Origin: Voacanga thouarsii
Lineage: Eukaryota; Streptophyta; Magnoliopsida; Gentianales; Apocynaceae
Direction: 5' to 3'
Assembly (NCBI GenBank): GCA_026120185.1
Contig: JANUWF010001052.1
Span: 124,001-188,000 of the forward strand
DNA length: 64,000 bases
The position numbers and the translations under genes were made by a program. Numbering within the stretch: position 1 is the stretch's first letter; each line of letters begins with the position of its first letter. A model generated the notes under the pieces. That model saw only the letters and a program-made list of their open reading frames with translations, ran no database searches and was not told the origin of the DNA. Shown here one piece after another: positions 33,808 through 45,469 of the stretch.

Positions 33808-35585
33808 ATGGTAAACAAGCGTGCCCGACGGGGATCGATGCAGGATGCCATAGCTGCCGCAAGATCAGGCGCTAGTACCTCACGGTGTACAGAGACACCA
33901 GCTCCAGCACTCGAGGTTGGACAGAGATCACATGCAAGTGTTCGCACAGGTTCCACGGATCAGGAATCTAATCATGCCACATGTATACCCACTTCTGATA
34001 TAGGTCCCAGTGGCACAAGACCTTCTTCCTCAGACCTTAGTGCCTCAGGTGTGCTAAGTTAATATGAAGTAAATATTACGATATGTCTGTTGGTATTACG
34101 ATATGTCTTTTGATATTTTAATTAATAAGTCGTTGATATTTTGTAGATTCCACAGCGAGGAGTTCTCGCGGGGGTGGAAAGTTACCTTCCGAATGGGGTG
34201 AGCCAGGGTTTCGAAAGTACAATGTTGGTGTTAACCAACACGGAGGGCTTGTTGGGTTAGATGCATCTCGTTATAGTTCAGTGGTGGGCTGTTTTGCATG
34301 CATGAGCAATAGGTTCCCTCTGAATTACAGGAATTGGCATTCCATACCTCAGAGCCTCAAGGACGAAGTTTGGCAAGAAATACAGGTAACTAATTTTATT
34401 CTAACATAGCCAAGAGTGTTTTCTTCAAAAATTAACATTTTCTTTATTTAATTATTTGTTAAAATTTGTACAAGGACAACACCATGATGCCACCAGAAGG
34501 ACGTAGTGTCACAATGAAGATGATATGCGCAGCATGGAAAGATTTTAAGTCGAAGTTAAAACAAAAATACTATGTTCCTTTCCAGTTCAGTACAGAGCCT
34601 ATTGTTTGTCAAGATAAACGGGTTGACGAAAATCAATGGAGGATGTTAGTTGATTACTGGCGTTTGGAGAATACACAGGTCGTACCATAGAAGTTGACTA
34701 CTTTTATGTCTCAGACCTTGTTTAAATTTTTTATATGTTAACTACTATAATTAATCACAGATGGAGGCCGAGCGGAATAGACAAAATCGATCACATTTGG
34801 CATATCCACTGGTCACAGGAAGAATGCCACATTCTGTTATATAGGATCAGGTATTTAGTTTATGTTATACACTATTCAGATGAAATTTATCTACTTTTCT
34901 TGAAATTTTTTATACGTCTTTACAGATGACCTCACAAGGCCAACCGACATCACAATATGATATGTTCCTTGCGACACGAAGGTGGCACGGTCGGCAGGCT
35001 GATGGTTTGACTGCAGAGATGATTGTAAGTAATATTCAAATGCTGATTTTTCTGAGTTATTAAAATATGATTACGACATTATATTAACCTAATATAAATT
35101 TGATATAATATTTCTTAATTTTGTAGGACCGATTGGAGATAGAGTGGCAGGCATTGCCTGAGTCTGAGCGCACAGAGGAAGCAAATGATCATATATTTCA
35201 GCGATTGTTCGGTCCAGAAACAAGAGGTCGTGTTAGGTGTAAAGGAAAGAGTCCAACACTAACGTCAGTTGGTCAATCATCAAGTTCTGCAGCAAATGTT
35301 GAGGAGGTCGTCAGGATTGAGGTTGAGGCACGTATGCAGAGTATGCGAGATACTATGCAGGCTGAGATGCGAGCTAAGATGCAGCGTGAACGAGAGGCTT
35401 ACGAGTCACGTATAGCTGCGCTTCAGACTACCATGGAAGCATTAGCGCGCAGATTGGATGCATGCGCATTTGATGTACTACCTATACCTCCATCTAGTGC
35501 TTCTACGGCATCTCCTGGTGTTGGTTCCACTTCTCTGCCTGTTAGATTGAGTGATCCTGGCCAACCTATCCGTCATGATGACTGA
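33808..35585 (+). pseudogene. CACTA-2 TnpA-like protein (Transposase_24 type), one premature stop
   Basis: Six exons with consistent phases: 33808-34048, 34147-34385, 34475-34678, 34761-34850, 34926-35024 and 35127-35585. The product would be about 440 residues. The N-terminus is low-complexity Ser/Thr-rich. The middle has WGEPGFRKYN and PPEGRSVTMKMICAAWKDFKSKLK. The last exon has IEWQALPESERTEEANDHIFQRLFGPETRGRVR followed by an Arg/Gln/Glu coiled coil (EARMQSMRDTMQAEMRAKMQ). This is the layout of the Transposase_24 partner protein of plant CACTA elements, thought to bind subterminal repeats. A TAG stop falls in exon 4 near 34842, so this copy is truncated unless that exon is skipped (it is 90 nt, in frame). 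Confidence 0.8.
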
Positions 35586-35809
35586 CATTTTCATTTCGTA
35601 CTAATTTGTATTCGTACTACAGCTTCTATATAATGAGGATATATTTGTTTGTATTTGTCTACTGAGGATATTGCTTTTGAGTTTGACAATGAGGAGATTG
35701 TGTTTTGTTATTTTTGGTGTTGAATTCGTTGATTTTATTACATTTGGCTTTAAATTGTATGTGTACAGGATTTTGACCAAATAAAAAATGATTTACAAAG
35801 CAAATTAGG

Positions 35810-36215
35810 CCTAATACGACGGCTGCAACCGTCGTTTTAGCTTGAGGCAATATTGTTCACAGAAAAATACGACGGTCGAGTAGCCGTCGTATTTGACAGG
35901 ACCAAATACGACGGTCACTCGGCCGTCATATTTGACTAACAAATACGACGGTCACGAGGCCGTCGTATTATGAGACCAAAAGCGACGGTTTTTCAAAATC
36001 GTCGCAAAAAAATGACCACGGAAAGCAAAAGCGACGAGAACAAATACGACGGTTGTAAAACCGTCGTATTCGGCTAATACGACGGTTTTGTAACCGTTGT
36101 TGAGCAAAAATGACGAGATCAAATACGACGGCTGTAAAACCGTCGTTTAGCCGTCGTATTTGTCTAATACGACGGCTGGACCATCAAATACGACGGTTAG
36201 TTAGCCGTCGTATTT
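35810..36215. repeat. CACTA-2 right subterminal repeats
   Basis: A dense cluster of AATACGACGG and CCGTCGTATT words in both orientations, many as close inverted pairs, ending about 20 bp before the terminus. Some copies have GCGACGGTT or CGTCGCAAAA variants. Confidence 0.9.
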
Positions 36216-37199
36216 TCCTGAATTTTTAGTAGTGTAAAAGACACATCGCCTTGGCTATTAAAATGATCAAAATACCCCTATTATATAAATAGCTATATTT
36301 TACATTTTAAATATTTTTTAATATCACCATAAGAAAATATTGACTCCAAGGATAATGTTATGTTAGCAAAGTCTTCTACCTACATGTGTAATGACTAAAA
36401 TACCCATCTACGCATCGTCGTGTATTTAGAGAGGAAGAGTGTACTAACACCTCTTTAATAAATATCTACCATCCTTAAAATTCTAGTCTAATGATCCACA
36501 ACTCCTGAAATATTTTCACTTTCCAAGGGAGTTATTCTAAAGTAAACATCCAAATCATTTTCCCCAAGGCCTTAGATATTTGATCATTTGAACAGTTACA
36601 ATGGGTGATATAGCACAGAAGTTATCTTGTATAAGTCTGTCTTACCTAACTAGTCAGATATTCCCAACATACAAGTATATCGATTTTACGAAAGAACCTC
36701 AACTATAACATATCAAAGTACACACTTCCAACTTTGTTAGACCACCAACTCATACCCAAGTGGTAGAGTATTAGTCCACGCTGTAGCAGTAATAATTTGG
36801 GTTTCTTCTAAATAGTACTTTTAGAAACTACTATTACAGGTCCTATTCACGTATTCGAAATACGCTCATACTATGAAGTGAGTGGACTACTCATTGGCTA
36901 AAGGTAAGCCATTCTCCATTTGGAATTCATAACATAATAACTTAAACATGATGAGATTCTCATTCTCATCAATCAGTTAAGAATAAACACTTATGTGTTA
37001 AATAACCCATGATTTATACCTTATTGTGAAAGGCCACAATTCACATAGATCACTTACTTAAACATAATGGGTCATTTTCAAACGTAAATCATGCACAAAT
37101 AAAATGTAAATTCACAAATAAATTTTAAGAATAAATTTTTTTATTAATAAATTCCATAATTATATCAGAAAACTAGTTTAGATGGCATATATTCTAACA

Positions 37200-37630
37200 T
37201 ATTTCTGCTACCACTAAACTTGCATTTCATATACTCTATTTTACTCCTACAATTCTGAAACCCTTGGATTCTAATATCTGTCGCTACAACTCCAATTTAG
37301 CATTTACACCGACGCTAGTTTCATCAATCAACACAATATCATTTGCAAACAACATACACCATGGCACAACCTCCTGTATAATGCAGGTCAACTCATCCAT
37401 AACGGCCGCAAAAAGTAAAGGACTAAGCGTTGATCCTTGATGCACCTCGATAGTAATAAGGAACTCTGCAGTCACTCCGGCGCAAATCCTTACACTTGTA
37501 TATACTCCCTCATATATATCTTTAATGAAAATAATATACTTTAGCGATACACCTTTCTTGGCCAGCACCCACTAAACTACTTTGCTAGATACCTTGTCAT
37601 AAACTTTCTCCAAGTCAATAAATATCATAT
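37200..37630 (-). pseudogene. LINE (non-LTR) reverse transcriptase fragment
   Basis: The minus strand reads AKKGVSLKYIIFIKDIYEG, HQGSTLSPLLFAAVMDELT and PWCMLFANDIVLIDETSVGVNAKLEL, the middle RT blocks of plant LINEs. The catalytic FADD is here FAND, so an active-site aspartate is lost. Upstream (to about 37630) IDLEKVYDKV and a stop are visible, and downstream (to about 37205) QILESKGF follows another stop. It lies directly outside the copia-A 5' LTR, so copia-A probably inserted in or beside it. Confidence 0.8.
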
Positions 37631-37639
37631 TTAAATTTT

Positions 37640-38951
37640 TCTTTCTTTCCCTATAATATTCAATCATCTTTCTTATTTACTGTAAATCATTAGTGATTTT
37701 TTTTTTTTTTTGGGCGGGTGGTGGGGGTGATGACTCATACTAGTTTCAATTTATATTCTAGGCTATTAAGACGAACTAAATTATGGATTATCCACATACC
37801 ACGGTAATATAAAAATAAATGAATAAATAAATAAGTAGTTTGGTATTTCAATTGAGGAAGGTTTTAGACTTTTAGTGTATGCATCTCTTGAGAGATGATG
37901 CATAATAGTTAATAGGATTTGTCAAAACGGAAGATCATTTTTAATATAATTATATTGATACTATTTTTATTTTTAAAAAATAATAAAACAATTCTAATAA
38001 CATTCTATTTGTCTGAGATCGAAAGTTTACATTTTTTTATATTAAGACATTTAAAAATGAATATTTACTCTTTTAAAATAAATTTATTTTTAATCTAAAC
38101 GCCCACATCATACTATTAATCACTCTAATTAATAAAATAACATGAGAATTTATTTATAGTTAAATACATTTATTCTTTTTTCAAAAATAAAAAATGAATA
38201 ATTTAAATTTAGATGAGTGAAGTATTAACTTAAAATAATTTTTAAATAATAATGATACAAAATTCTAAATAATGCTATATGACTTTTTTTTTTTTTAAAA
38301 AAAAAAAAATCTAGTGTCAATCGGGCACCTAGGGGTGACTGTCGTCGGAAAATTAGTTGTCCCCGGTTTGGTTGAAAAACCCACGTCAACTGAAACCTTT
38401 AATCTTTGATTTGATCTGGTTGCCAATTGGTGGATGATGGTTTTATTTGACCAATCAGTCGGCCGTCAATTTTTTTTTTTTTTTGGGAAAATGAAAAAGG
38501 GAAAATGAAAAAGAAAATTGATAAAGTGCTTAAATTTTAAATTCAATATATAACAATTTTTAAAAAATAAATAATAAAGGATTATGATGAGCAATATCAA
38601 TATGTTGAAATTTAGAAATTTTGAGAAAGAGCAGTAATACATATAATTATTAATTAAGTGATTTTTTTAGATAATTAAAGTGAGAAGGTTGAGGATTGAG
38701 AGAGTATAGAAAGAATTGAAAAATATTTACATTAAAAAATCAAAATTTTTGTATTTAATATTTTTTAAAAAGTTCAATCACTGTCTAACGATCAAATAAA
38801 ATCTCAAAAAAGAAAAAAAAAACCCAAATCCAAATATTTCAACCTTGAATATAGTCAATAATTTTTCGTTGACCACAGCTTGGTTAGCTAGCCACACTTC
38901 CAAGTATGGTCACCCTTACCGGTGGGTGTAATGTCTGTTTAGGAAAGTAGT

Positions 38952-38991
<40 letters not shown>

Positions 38992-39600
38992 TGTGATTTT
39001 AATTGTTTTTTTTTTGCTAAATGGAGAATTATGCATTAATATAATCATATCCAGAGTTGTTACATCCAAAAGTATTATCCGAATCAAGTTGGGGTTGATA
39101 TTCACAATAAAAGGGCTACTATGCAATTTCCAGCAGCTACCGGACTTAGGGCAGAGAATTCCACAAGGGCAAAGTTTGGTTATTGAGGACTTTCCCGAGG
39201 ATAGAGAAGCAGTGAATTTTGATAATGTAGCCGAGGATAGAGATATCAATATTGTACAATACTTTATTCGTTTTTTTTATTTATTTATTAAAATTTAATT
39301 TTTTATTTTAATTTATCTATTTTATTAACAAATTAAAATTATATTAATTATTATTTTTTCATAAATATATTTTTTTAATACAATAAAATACTTTTACATT
39401 TATAGTGAAAAATAAAAATAAATTAAATATATTTACAACATATAAAATTTTAAAATTTGATTACTCCTTAATAAAGAAAAATAATTTTTTAAAGATAAAA
39501 TAAAAAATATTAATTAATTAATTAAAAATTTATAAATTAATTAAAATAGATAAATAAAATGGGACAAGATGACTATAATTTCGTAAAAATTATTGTACAA
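37640..39600. other. Intergenic, AT-rich
   Basis: Contains a poly-T run near 37694, an A/T-rich stretch with (TA)n at about 38960-38987, and short chance frames of no recognised type around 38884-39298. Nothing else identified. Confidence 0.5.
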
Positions 39601-39620
39601 TAAATAGTGCCAAATTATGT

Positions 39621-39680
39621 GGCGGGATAATAAGACAGTAACCTATAAATTGTCGAGTTTGTGAGTAAAAAAGAAAAAAC
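39621..39680 (+). promoter_or_regulatory. Possible core promoter of the RPB5-like gene
   Basis: TATAAAT at 39644-39650 lies about 190 bp before the start codon at 39836. It would give a pyrimidine-rich leader of about 160 nt (CTCTTCTCTCTGTTTCTCTC). Inference only. Confidence 0.4.
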
Positions 39681-39835
39681 CTATTTTGCTGATTGCCTCT
39701 TCTCTCTGTTTCTCTCGCGTCTCCTTTGCCGCTTGATTCGAGTCCTCAGCCTCTCCCCCGCCCTTCCATCTCAAGTCTCAAGCTTCACCAATCTGTCAAC
39801 AGCCACGTTGAAACGCAACCGCAAACAGGGAAAAG

Positions 39836-41890
39836 ATGACTCTATGTGACGAAATTACGAGGTTGTTCAGGATTCGAAAGACTCTGCTGCAAATGCTTAG
39901 GGATAGGGGCTATTTTGTGACGGATGAGGAGATTGACATGGAGAAAGGGGAGTTTCTGCACAAGTATGGGGAGAATGTGAAGCGTAAAGATATTGTCATA
40001 AAAAAATCCAAGCACAATGATAGCTCTGATCAGGTTTAGATTTTTTGTTCATGTTTGTATGTGAGCATTGAAGCACAATCATAATTCTGATTAGGTTTTA
40101 ACATTTGGTTCATGTTTTTATGTACCAATATACTTGCTTAGAAGGAGAATTTCTTGCTGGATATGAGTATTGGTGTGTATACTTGAATCAAAATTGATCT
40201 GATATGCAACTAAACAAATTAAAGCTGTTTCATTGTTTTTTTTTTTTTTTTTTGGGGTCATTCAAGAAAATCACCATTCATGGATTCTTATCCATTTGAT
40301 GCTTTTGTGATCAGATCTATGTTTTTTTTGCCAAGGAGGACGATAAAGACAAGGTTTGTGTTACAATAGTGAAGGAATCTACGAGGGCGAATGAAGTCGG
40401 ATAATGTTTTCCGAGCAATCTTAGTTGTCCAGAAGCGTTTGACTTCCTTTGCCACAACCTGTGTCAATGTGGTATCTAAAAAATTCCAATTGGAGATTTT
40501 CCAGGTGATATGTGATTATTTTGCACCCCACCAAAAAAAAAAAAAGTTGTTATTTTTCATCCAATGTTCCAATTGTATTTAGCAATTTAGTGAAGTCTTT
40601 TGCTGATTTATTTACAAGAAGTTTCGTTGATTCAACTGGTAGGCTTACTTAATGGGGTGGGGAGCTTTGAGTTTCTTATGTATCCTTACAGTATGTTTTA
40701 GAGTTGGCAGATCCATTACTAAATAAAAGTTTCGACTGGGCACTACAGATAGGTTATCATAATGGTGGATTATAGAGTTGTATACGAGTCGAGCTTTAAT
40801 CAAGCTATTTGGTGGATCATAATATTTTCAAGCCTTGCTTGAAAACATGCAACTCGGTTTGATTATCTCAATGTTTGGCTTGAGTACAACCCTAGTGGAT
40901 TACATTCTAGTTTCATGGGGAATATCTAATTACATCTTTTATTTATCATTAGTTGATATTGATCTTCCTTATCTTGTGATTAATATAATGAGGTTGTTGC
41001 TGACTGCAGGAGACTGAATTATTGGTGAACATAAAACATCAGTTTCTTGTTCCTGAGCACCAGTTACTTACTCCTGATGAAAAGAAAACTTTGCTAGAAA
41101 GATATGCTGTGAAAGAAACACAGGTTAGTTTCAACTGCCCTCATGGAAGCAAGTTGAACACAGAATTTGTTCTAGAAAGGTGCTTGTGGATTCTACCTGT
41201 TTAATTTTGTGAAAATCCTTGGGAGTTGATGAAAATCAAAAGTCTTATCTAAGAAACTATACAAGGACAGAAAGATATGAGAAGAATAGTATGTATTTAC
41301 AGCATCAATTTAGGCATCTTTGGTTTTATTCCATGCAATAAATATTGTCTTAGATTCGTAATTAGTTAATGCCATTTAAAATTCAGGAAAACGTTCGTAT
41401 TGATACTTCAAATGTCAGAAATCGGTACAAAGTTTATAACTTATATTTTTCATTAGACCCAGTAAAAAATGCTAGTATATTGTGATTAGATAAAAGAATA
41501 TTGTGGACTTGTTTCCTTTGTCTCACATCTTTCCAAAATTTACTAGAGATAATTTGGTGTAATAAGTTATTTAGTAAGAATATGGTTTGTATTTGGACAT
41601 TCTCCATCCCTGCTTCCCTAATGGGATGCAGTTGAAGGGGTGATGGCTTTCTGAAACTTTATTGATCGCGTAGTTAGTGCATGCCTAGTTGTTTGCTCAT
41701 TTAGTATATATTTTTGTCTTCTGTAATGAGTTATGTTTTGTGTTCTGTCTTTTGATGGCAGCTACCCAAGATTCAGAAAACCGATCCCATTGCCAGATAT
41801 TATGGGCTAAAACATGGACAAGTTGTCAAAATCACCCGACCAAGTGAGACTGCAGGCCAGCGTTACATCACTTACCGTATTGTTGTTTGA
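39836..41890 (+). pseudogene. RPB5-like subunit of nuclear RNA polymerases, exon 2 frameshift
   Basis: Four exons, all introns phase 0 with GT-AG borders: 39836-40033, 40315-40504, 41010-41123 and 41762-41890. The N-terminal jaw domain has FRIRKTLLQMLRDRGYFVTD. Exon 2 has IYVFF and then VFRAILVVQ. Exons 3-4 give the assembly domain with [29 protein letters not shown] and [17 protein letters not shown]5 is shared by RNA polymerases I, II and III and bends incoming DNA; plants also have Pol IV/V paralogues. This copy is closest in pattern to the NRPB5 group. One extra base (an A at about 40390) shifts the frame and brings a stop at 40402-40404, leaving a 95-residue product. Without it the family length (about 205) is met almost exactly. 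The extra Q in AGQRYITYR and ETELL for the usual EAELL also suggest divergence. It is a young pseudogene, a programmed oddity or a sequence error. Confidence 0.88.
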
Positions 41891-43110
41891 ACTTCCCTCA
41901 ACATTGCTAAGATGCTAAACATTCTGGAGATAAAAAGAAGCTGCTGTAAGGAGAGAAGTAGCTAATGACTTCAACTCAAAGATAACTCCAACTCGAAGTC
42001 AAGTCTGCCATCCATGTCGTGAATATGCTATCAAAGACTCCTCTTTGAAGTGACTATTTTCTAAATAGATAGTGAATATGCTGTCCAATTGATACCTTTC
42101 CTTGGTTCTCTTCACGTGCTTGGCTGCTGTTGAATTGATTTGCATCTGAATTTCTGAATTTGGAGTTTGGATGGGGAGATGATGTTCACCATTGCCATTA
42201 TGCCATATGAATCCATCAGTTAGAAGCTTTTTTAGAGTACTAGAAGTATATACCATGAGATCATATCTGAATTTTCCTTAGTTGAATGGTTGTGCACGAA
42301 TTGGAAATCAAAACCTACTAGATTGGCTTTCAATTTTTAATTTTTTTGGTATGTTTTTTAGAATAGATTATGTAACCCAGAAGATATGAATACAGAGGCC
42401 ATTTTCCCCTAGACATGATTTCTCTTCTCAGGGAAGAAATTGAAGTAGTATTGGAGTACATAAATTTCAGGAACCTGGATGCCCACAACAAAACTCACTG
42501 CATTTCCCTTTTTCTTTTGCTGAGTCCAGTTTTTTTTTTTTTTTTTAATAAGTCACTTTGGAATTTTTTTTTTTTATAATTCTATCTTTATCATTTGTTA
42601 TTATACTAAATTATTGAATTTACTTGTCACATTTGAAGAAAACGCGTAAAATCTATAAACTTTCAAGTGTAGAAGACTAAAATAACTAAGTGCAACAATA
42701 TTGAATTATGAAGAAAATCAAGAAAAATAAATAATGTCAAATTTTAGTGAGATAATAATGATAAGGGTAAAATTAAAAAACAATAAATGTCTTCTTGATT
42801 ATCTAACATGCTAATTTGGAAAGGGGAAAAAAACTACAAATTCAACCGGAGGAATTACTTCACAAACCATATAATTAATAAGAACTAAACTTTGTAATTA
42901 ATAAGAGGTTAATTTAATCTTTTTTCTTTTTTTTTTTTAACATTACAGATTTAAGACCTTTCTTAATTTATTTGTTCAAACTTTAATTGCCTTGTTCCAA
43001 AGGGAATAGTAATTTTATGAACATCTCCATTTTGTTCTTGCATAAAATAAAAATAAAATAAAGCAATATATGAAATGACACTCCATGGAAAACATTCTTT
43101 TTCTTTTTGT
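41891..43110. other. 3' flank of the RPB5-like gene and AT-rich spacer
   Basis: The first 300-400 bp are probably 3' untranslated. The rest has several poly-T runs (42531-42547, 42567-42577) and no gene. Confidence 0.5.
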
Positions 43111-43118
43111 ATGCTAGT

Positions 43119-43581
43119 CATGGTTTTTTAGATCGGACCGGACCGGCTGGTCAGACTGATTAGATCGCGAACCGATCCTTAAATCGGTTCGGTCCATCTC
43201 TTTGAGCTAAAATTCTCAAAAACTAACTTTTTTTGTTCAAATCGATTTGGATCGATCGGTCTAACTAATTAAACCGGTCTTTCTTTTTGTTTTCTCCTAA
43301 ATAAGATAGTATATTCATAAAAAAAAATAAGCTACACAAATAAAATAAATAATCTATAATAATAGAGAAAATATCATATTTTCTTCTAATTTCATTATTT
43401 ATGCATTTATTGACTTGAATTACACTATATTATTGATCAATTTTATTCTTAAAAATATTATATTTTTAATTTTTAAATAATAATATTATCAATTCACTAA
43501 CGGTTCAATTGCGGTTGAATCATTAAATCGTGAACCAATAAATTTTCTAATTTGTTGTTCAATCCGATTTTGAAAACAATG
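43119..43581. mobile_element. Non-autonomous hAT-type MITE (463 bp) with perfect 8-bp target duplication
   Basis: ATGCTAGT occurs at 43111-43118 and again at 43582-43589. Between them the ends form an imperfect inverted repeat. The left is CATGGTTTTTTAGATCGGA and the right, reverse complemented, is CATTGTTTTCAAAATCGGA. An 8-bp duplication and CA...TG ends fit the hAT superfamily. The interior is rich in GGACCGG and AACCGATC words and has no coding capacity. Confidence 0.85.
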
Positions 43582-43948
43582 ATGCTAGTACACGAGGAGG
43601 ATTGGAGCTTTAATAATTGAATTAGCTATCATTTTGTTTATATATATATAAAAAAAGATTTAACTTTATAAAACAAATCGATTAGCTGGACAATTCTCTC
43701 AAATGATGTAGAAGAGTACCATTTTCTATGACAAAAATAATAAATTCTCTACTTCCATCCTAAAAGTACAAATAAATTATTGGATCTTTTTTAGATTCCT
43801 TAATTGTTGAAAAAACGAGCACAAATTGAAAATACTCAAAACAAACATCCGATTACTACATGCCAGTAACTATGGTAAATTTAAATGAACTTGAATTGGT
43901 CAATTCCATTGGAAATAAAAAGGCAAAATATATGACAATTCTCGTCTT

Positions 43949-44225
43949 AATATTCCGTCTCAATTAAATTGATTTATTTATTATTTTAGAATTTTCTAAA
44001 AGAATTAATATTTTCTTTAAAAGAAAATTTTTTAATATATATTTTATATTATAAAATAATCAATATATCTCTTATATAATTTATATATATTTAAATTTGA
44101 TATTACTAGACTTATATATTTTAAATTTTTATTTTATTATATTATTATTATATTACAATTTTTACTTTTACATAAAATCTCGTGCCAAATTAAATATGAT
44201 AATTTAGTTAGACAAAGAGAGTATT
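43949..44225. mobile_element. Stowaway-like MITE
   Basis: About 277 bp. The left arm reads TATTCCGTCTCAATTAAATTG. The right arm, reverse complemented, reads TACTCTCTTTGTCTAACTAAA. The tips resemble the Stowaway/Tc1-mariner consensus CTCCCTCCGTC, with TA at the edge. The interior is AT-rich and non-coding. Exact edges are uncertain by a few bases. Confidence 0.6.
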
Positions 44226-44917
44226 ATTTCACATAAAATAAGGTTTGACAAATATACAATAATGATAGAGTAAAAGTTTACTTGGAAGTTCACTTTAGGC
44301 CTATTTGATAACTCAATTCAATACTTAAAACTGAACTTATTTTATATGTTTGATAATGATTAATATTAAGTACTTAATTAATTAAGTGCGTTTGATCACA
44401 AATTTTTGTTATTACATAATTGATTAAGACGTATTGAAATCATATTGTAAATTTTAAGTAAATTAAAAGTTATTTAAATTTGAAGTCTAAATATATTAAA
44501 TACTAATATAATTATTAATATTTTTTATATTTAATTTAAATTATAATAAAATACAGCATAAAAATAAATTATAATTAATTGAAATTTCAAATTCAAACTT
44601 CAAAATTTCAAATTTAAAATTTCAAAATTCTAATATTTAAATATTCAAACTTTAATATTTAAATTTTAATTTTATCAAACGAACCCTTGCAATGTTAAAT
44701 TAGGTTATCTTTTATTTTATTTCAAAATTTGTCATAAACGAGTGTAAGGGGCAAAATTTTCAAAGTATTATCTTCGAAAGAAAAATAACCTTTGAAAAAA
44801 TTTCCACATTGTTGACTATCTTCAAAGCCCTACAAACAATTGCCTTGATAGTTCACTGCTCTAATTCTTTGGTATTTTTCTCCTTTTTTGTGGGGGGTTT
44901 TGTGTTTGGTTGTGGTT

Positions 44918-44959
44918 TGGGGGGAGAGGAGGGAGGGGGGGGGGGAGGGAAGGGAGGGC
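44918..44959 (+). other. G-rich tract, potential G-quadruplex
   Basis: About 42 bases composed only of G and A, with at least six runs of three or more G separated by single or double A. It satisfies the simple G3+N1-7 quadruplex rule several times over. It lies in otherwise AT-rich non-coding DNA. Confidence 0.8.
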
Positions 44960-45469
44960 TTCTAGATGGGGAACATCACTTAGGAAATTTCCCAATCAAG
45001 GAAGACAGACGTCAACTCAAATTTCATCCTCAAAAATTCTTGACCTAATATATAATATGGCTTTTAATATTGTTTTTGGGATTTATTTTCCTTATATTTG
45101 CATGTATATGTGTTTCACACCAAGGATATTCAAAGTCCTACTTATATGCATGTTATTGTTAGCTGTGAGAGATTCATTTTGTCCAAGACTAAGGAATGAA
45201 AAAAAGGAAGACTAATGTTTCAAGAAGGTGTAAAGTAATTTTCACGTTCAATCTCGATATAAATTTTTAAGTTAAAAAAAAAATGTTTTTTGGTAACGAA
45301 TCTTTCAGTTAACTTGGAGAGATTAAAATTATCTAACATTGTAATTGATAAACTTCATTTTTTGTTTTTTTCCCCCAAATAGTCAAATTCTATTGAGTTT
45401 CATTAAGAACATTAAATGTAAAGAGTTGCTACCGTAGTCATTTATTAATGGAGTGTTTAGTTCTAAATA

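Larger units (their letters stand above)
26201..36234 (+). mobile_element. CACTA-2: full-length CACTA transposon with both genes, inactivated
   Basis: 10,034 bp with clear termini: CACTACAAAAAATAC at the left and TTTTTAGTAGTG at the right (reverse complement CACTACTAAAAA). The 3-bp target duplication TAA is at 26198-26200 and 36235-36237. Removing it restores a continuous copia-A LTR. Subterminal ACGACGGTT repeats flank a 5' region, a tnp2/TnpD gene and a TnpA-type gene in the same direction. Both genes carry small lesions, so the element is a dead near-autonomous copy. Confidence 0.95.
25379..37199 (-). repeat. copia-A 5' LTR, split by CACTA-2 (25379-26200 and 36238-37199)
   Basis: The first part starts TGAAGGACG next to the PBS. 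The second ends TTCTAACA at 37199 and matches the LTR stump at 1-114. Both halves align in order to the copia-B LTRs. For example 26165-26200 followed by 36238 onward corresponds to the copia-B text around 4975-5030, where GACCAAAAAGACACATCGCC is uninterrupted. Without the insertion the LTR is about 1.78 kb. Confidence 0.85.

Noticed and set aside
38884..39298. Open frames on both strands (121 and 101 codons)
   Set aside because: They overlap each other, contain long poly-Ile/Tyr runs from TA repeats, and show no recognisable domain on either strand.
39661..39849. A 62-codon frame just upstream of and overlapping the RPB5-like start
   Set aside because: It is the pyrimidine-rich leader read as Leu/Ser; it overlaps the better start and has no family match.
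44809..45215. Two plus-strand frames rich in Gly/Arg
   Set aside because: Produced by the G/A tract at 44918-44959 and not by coding sequence.
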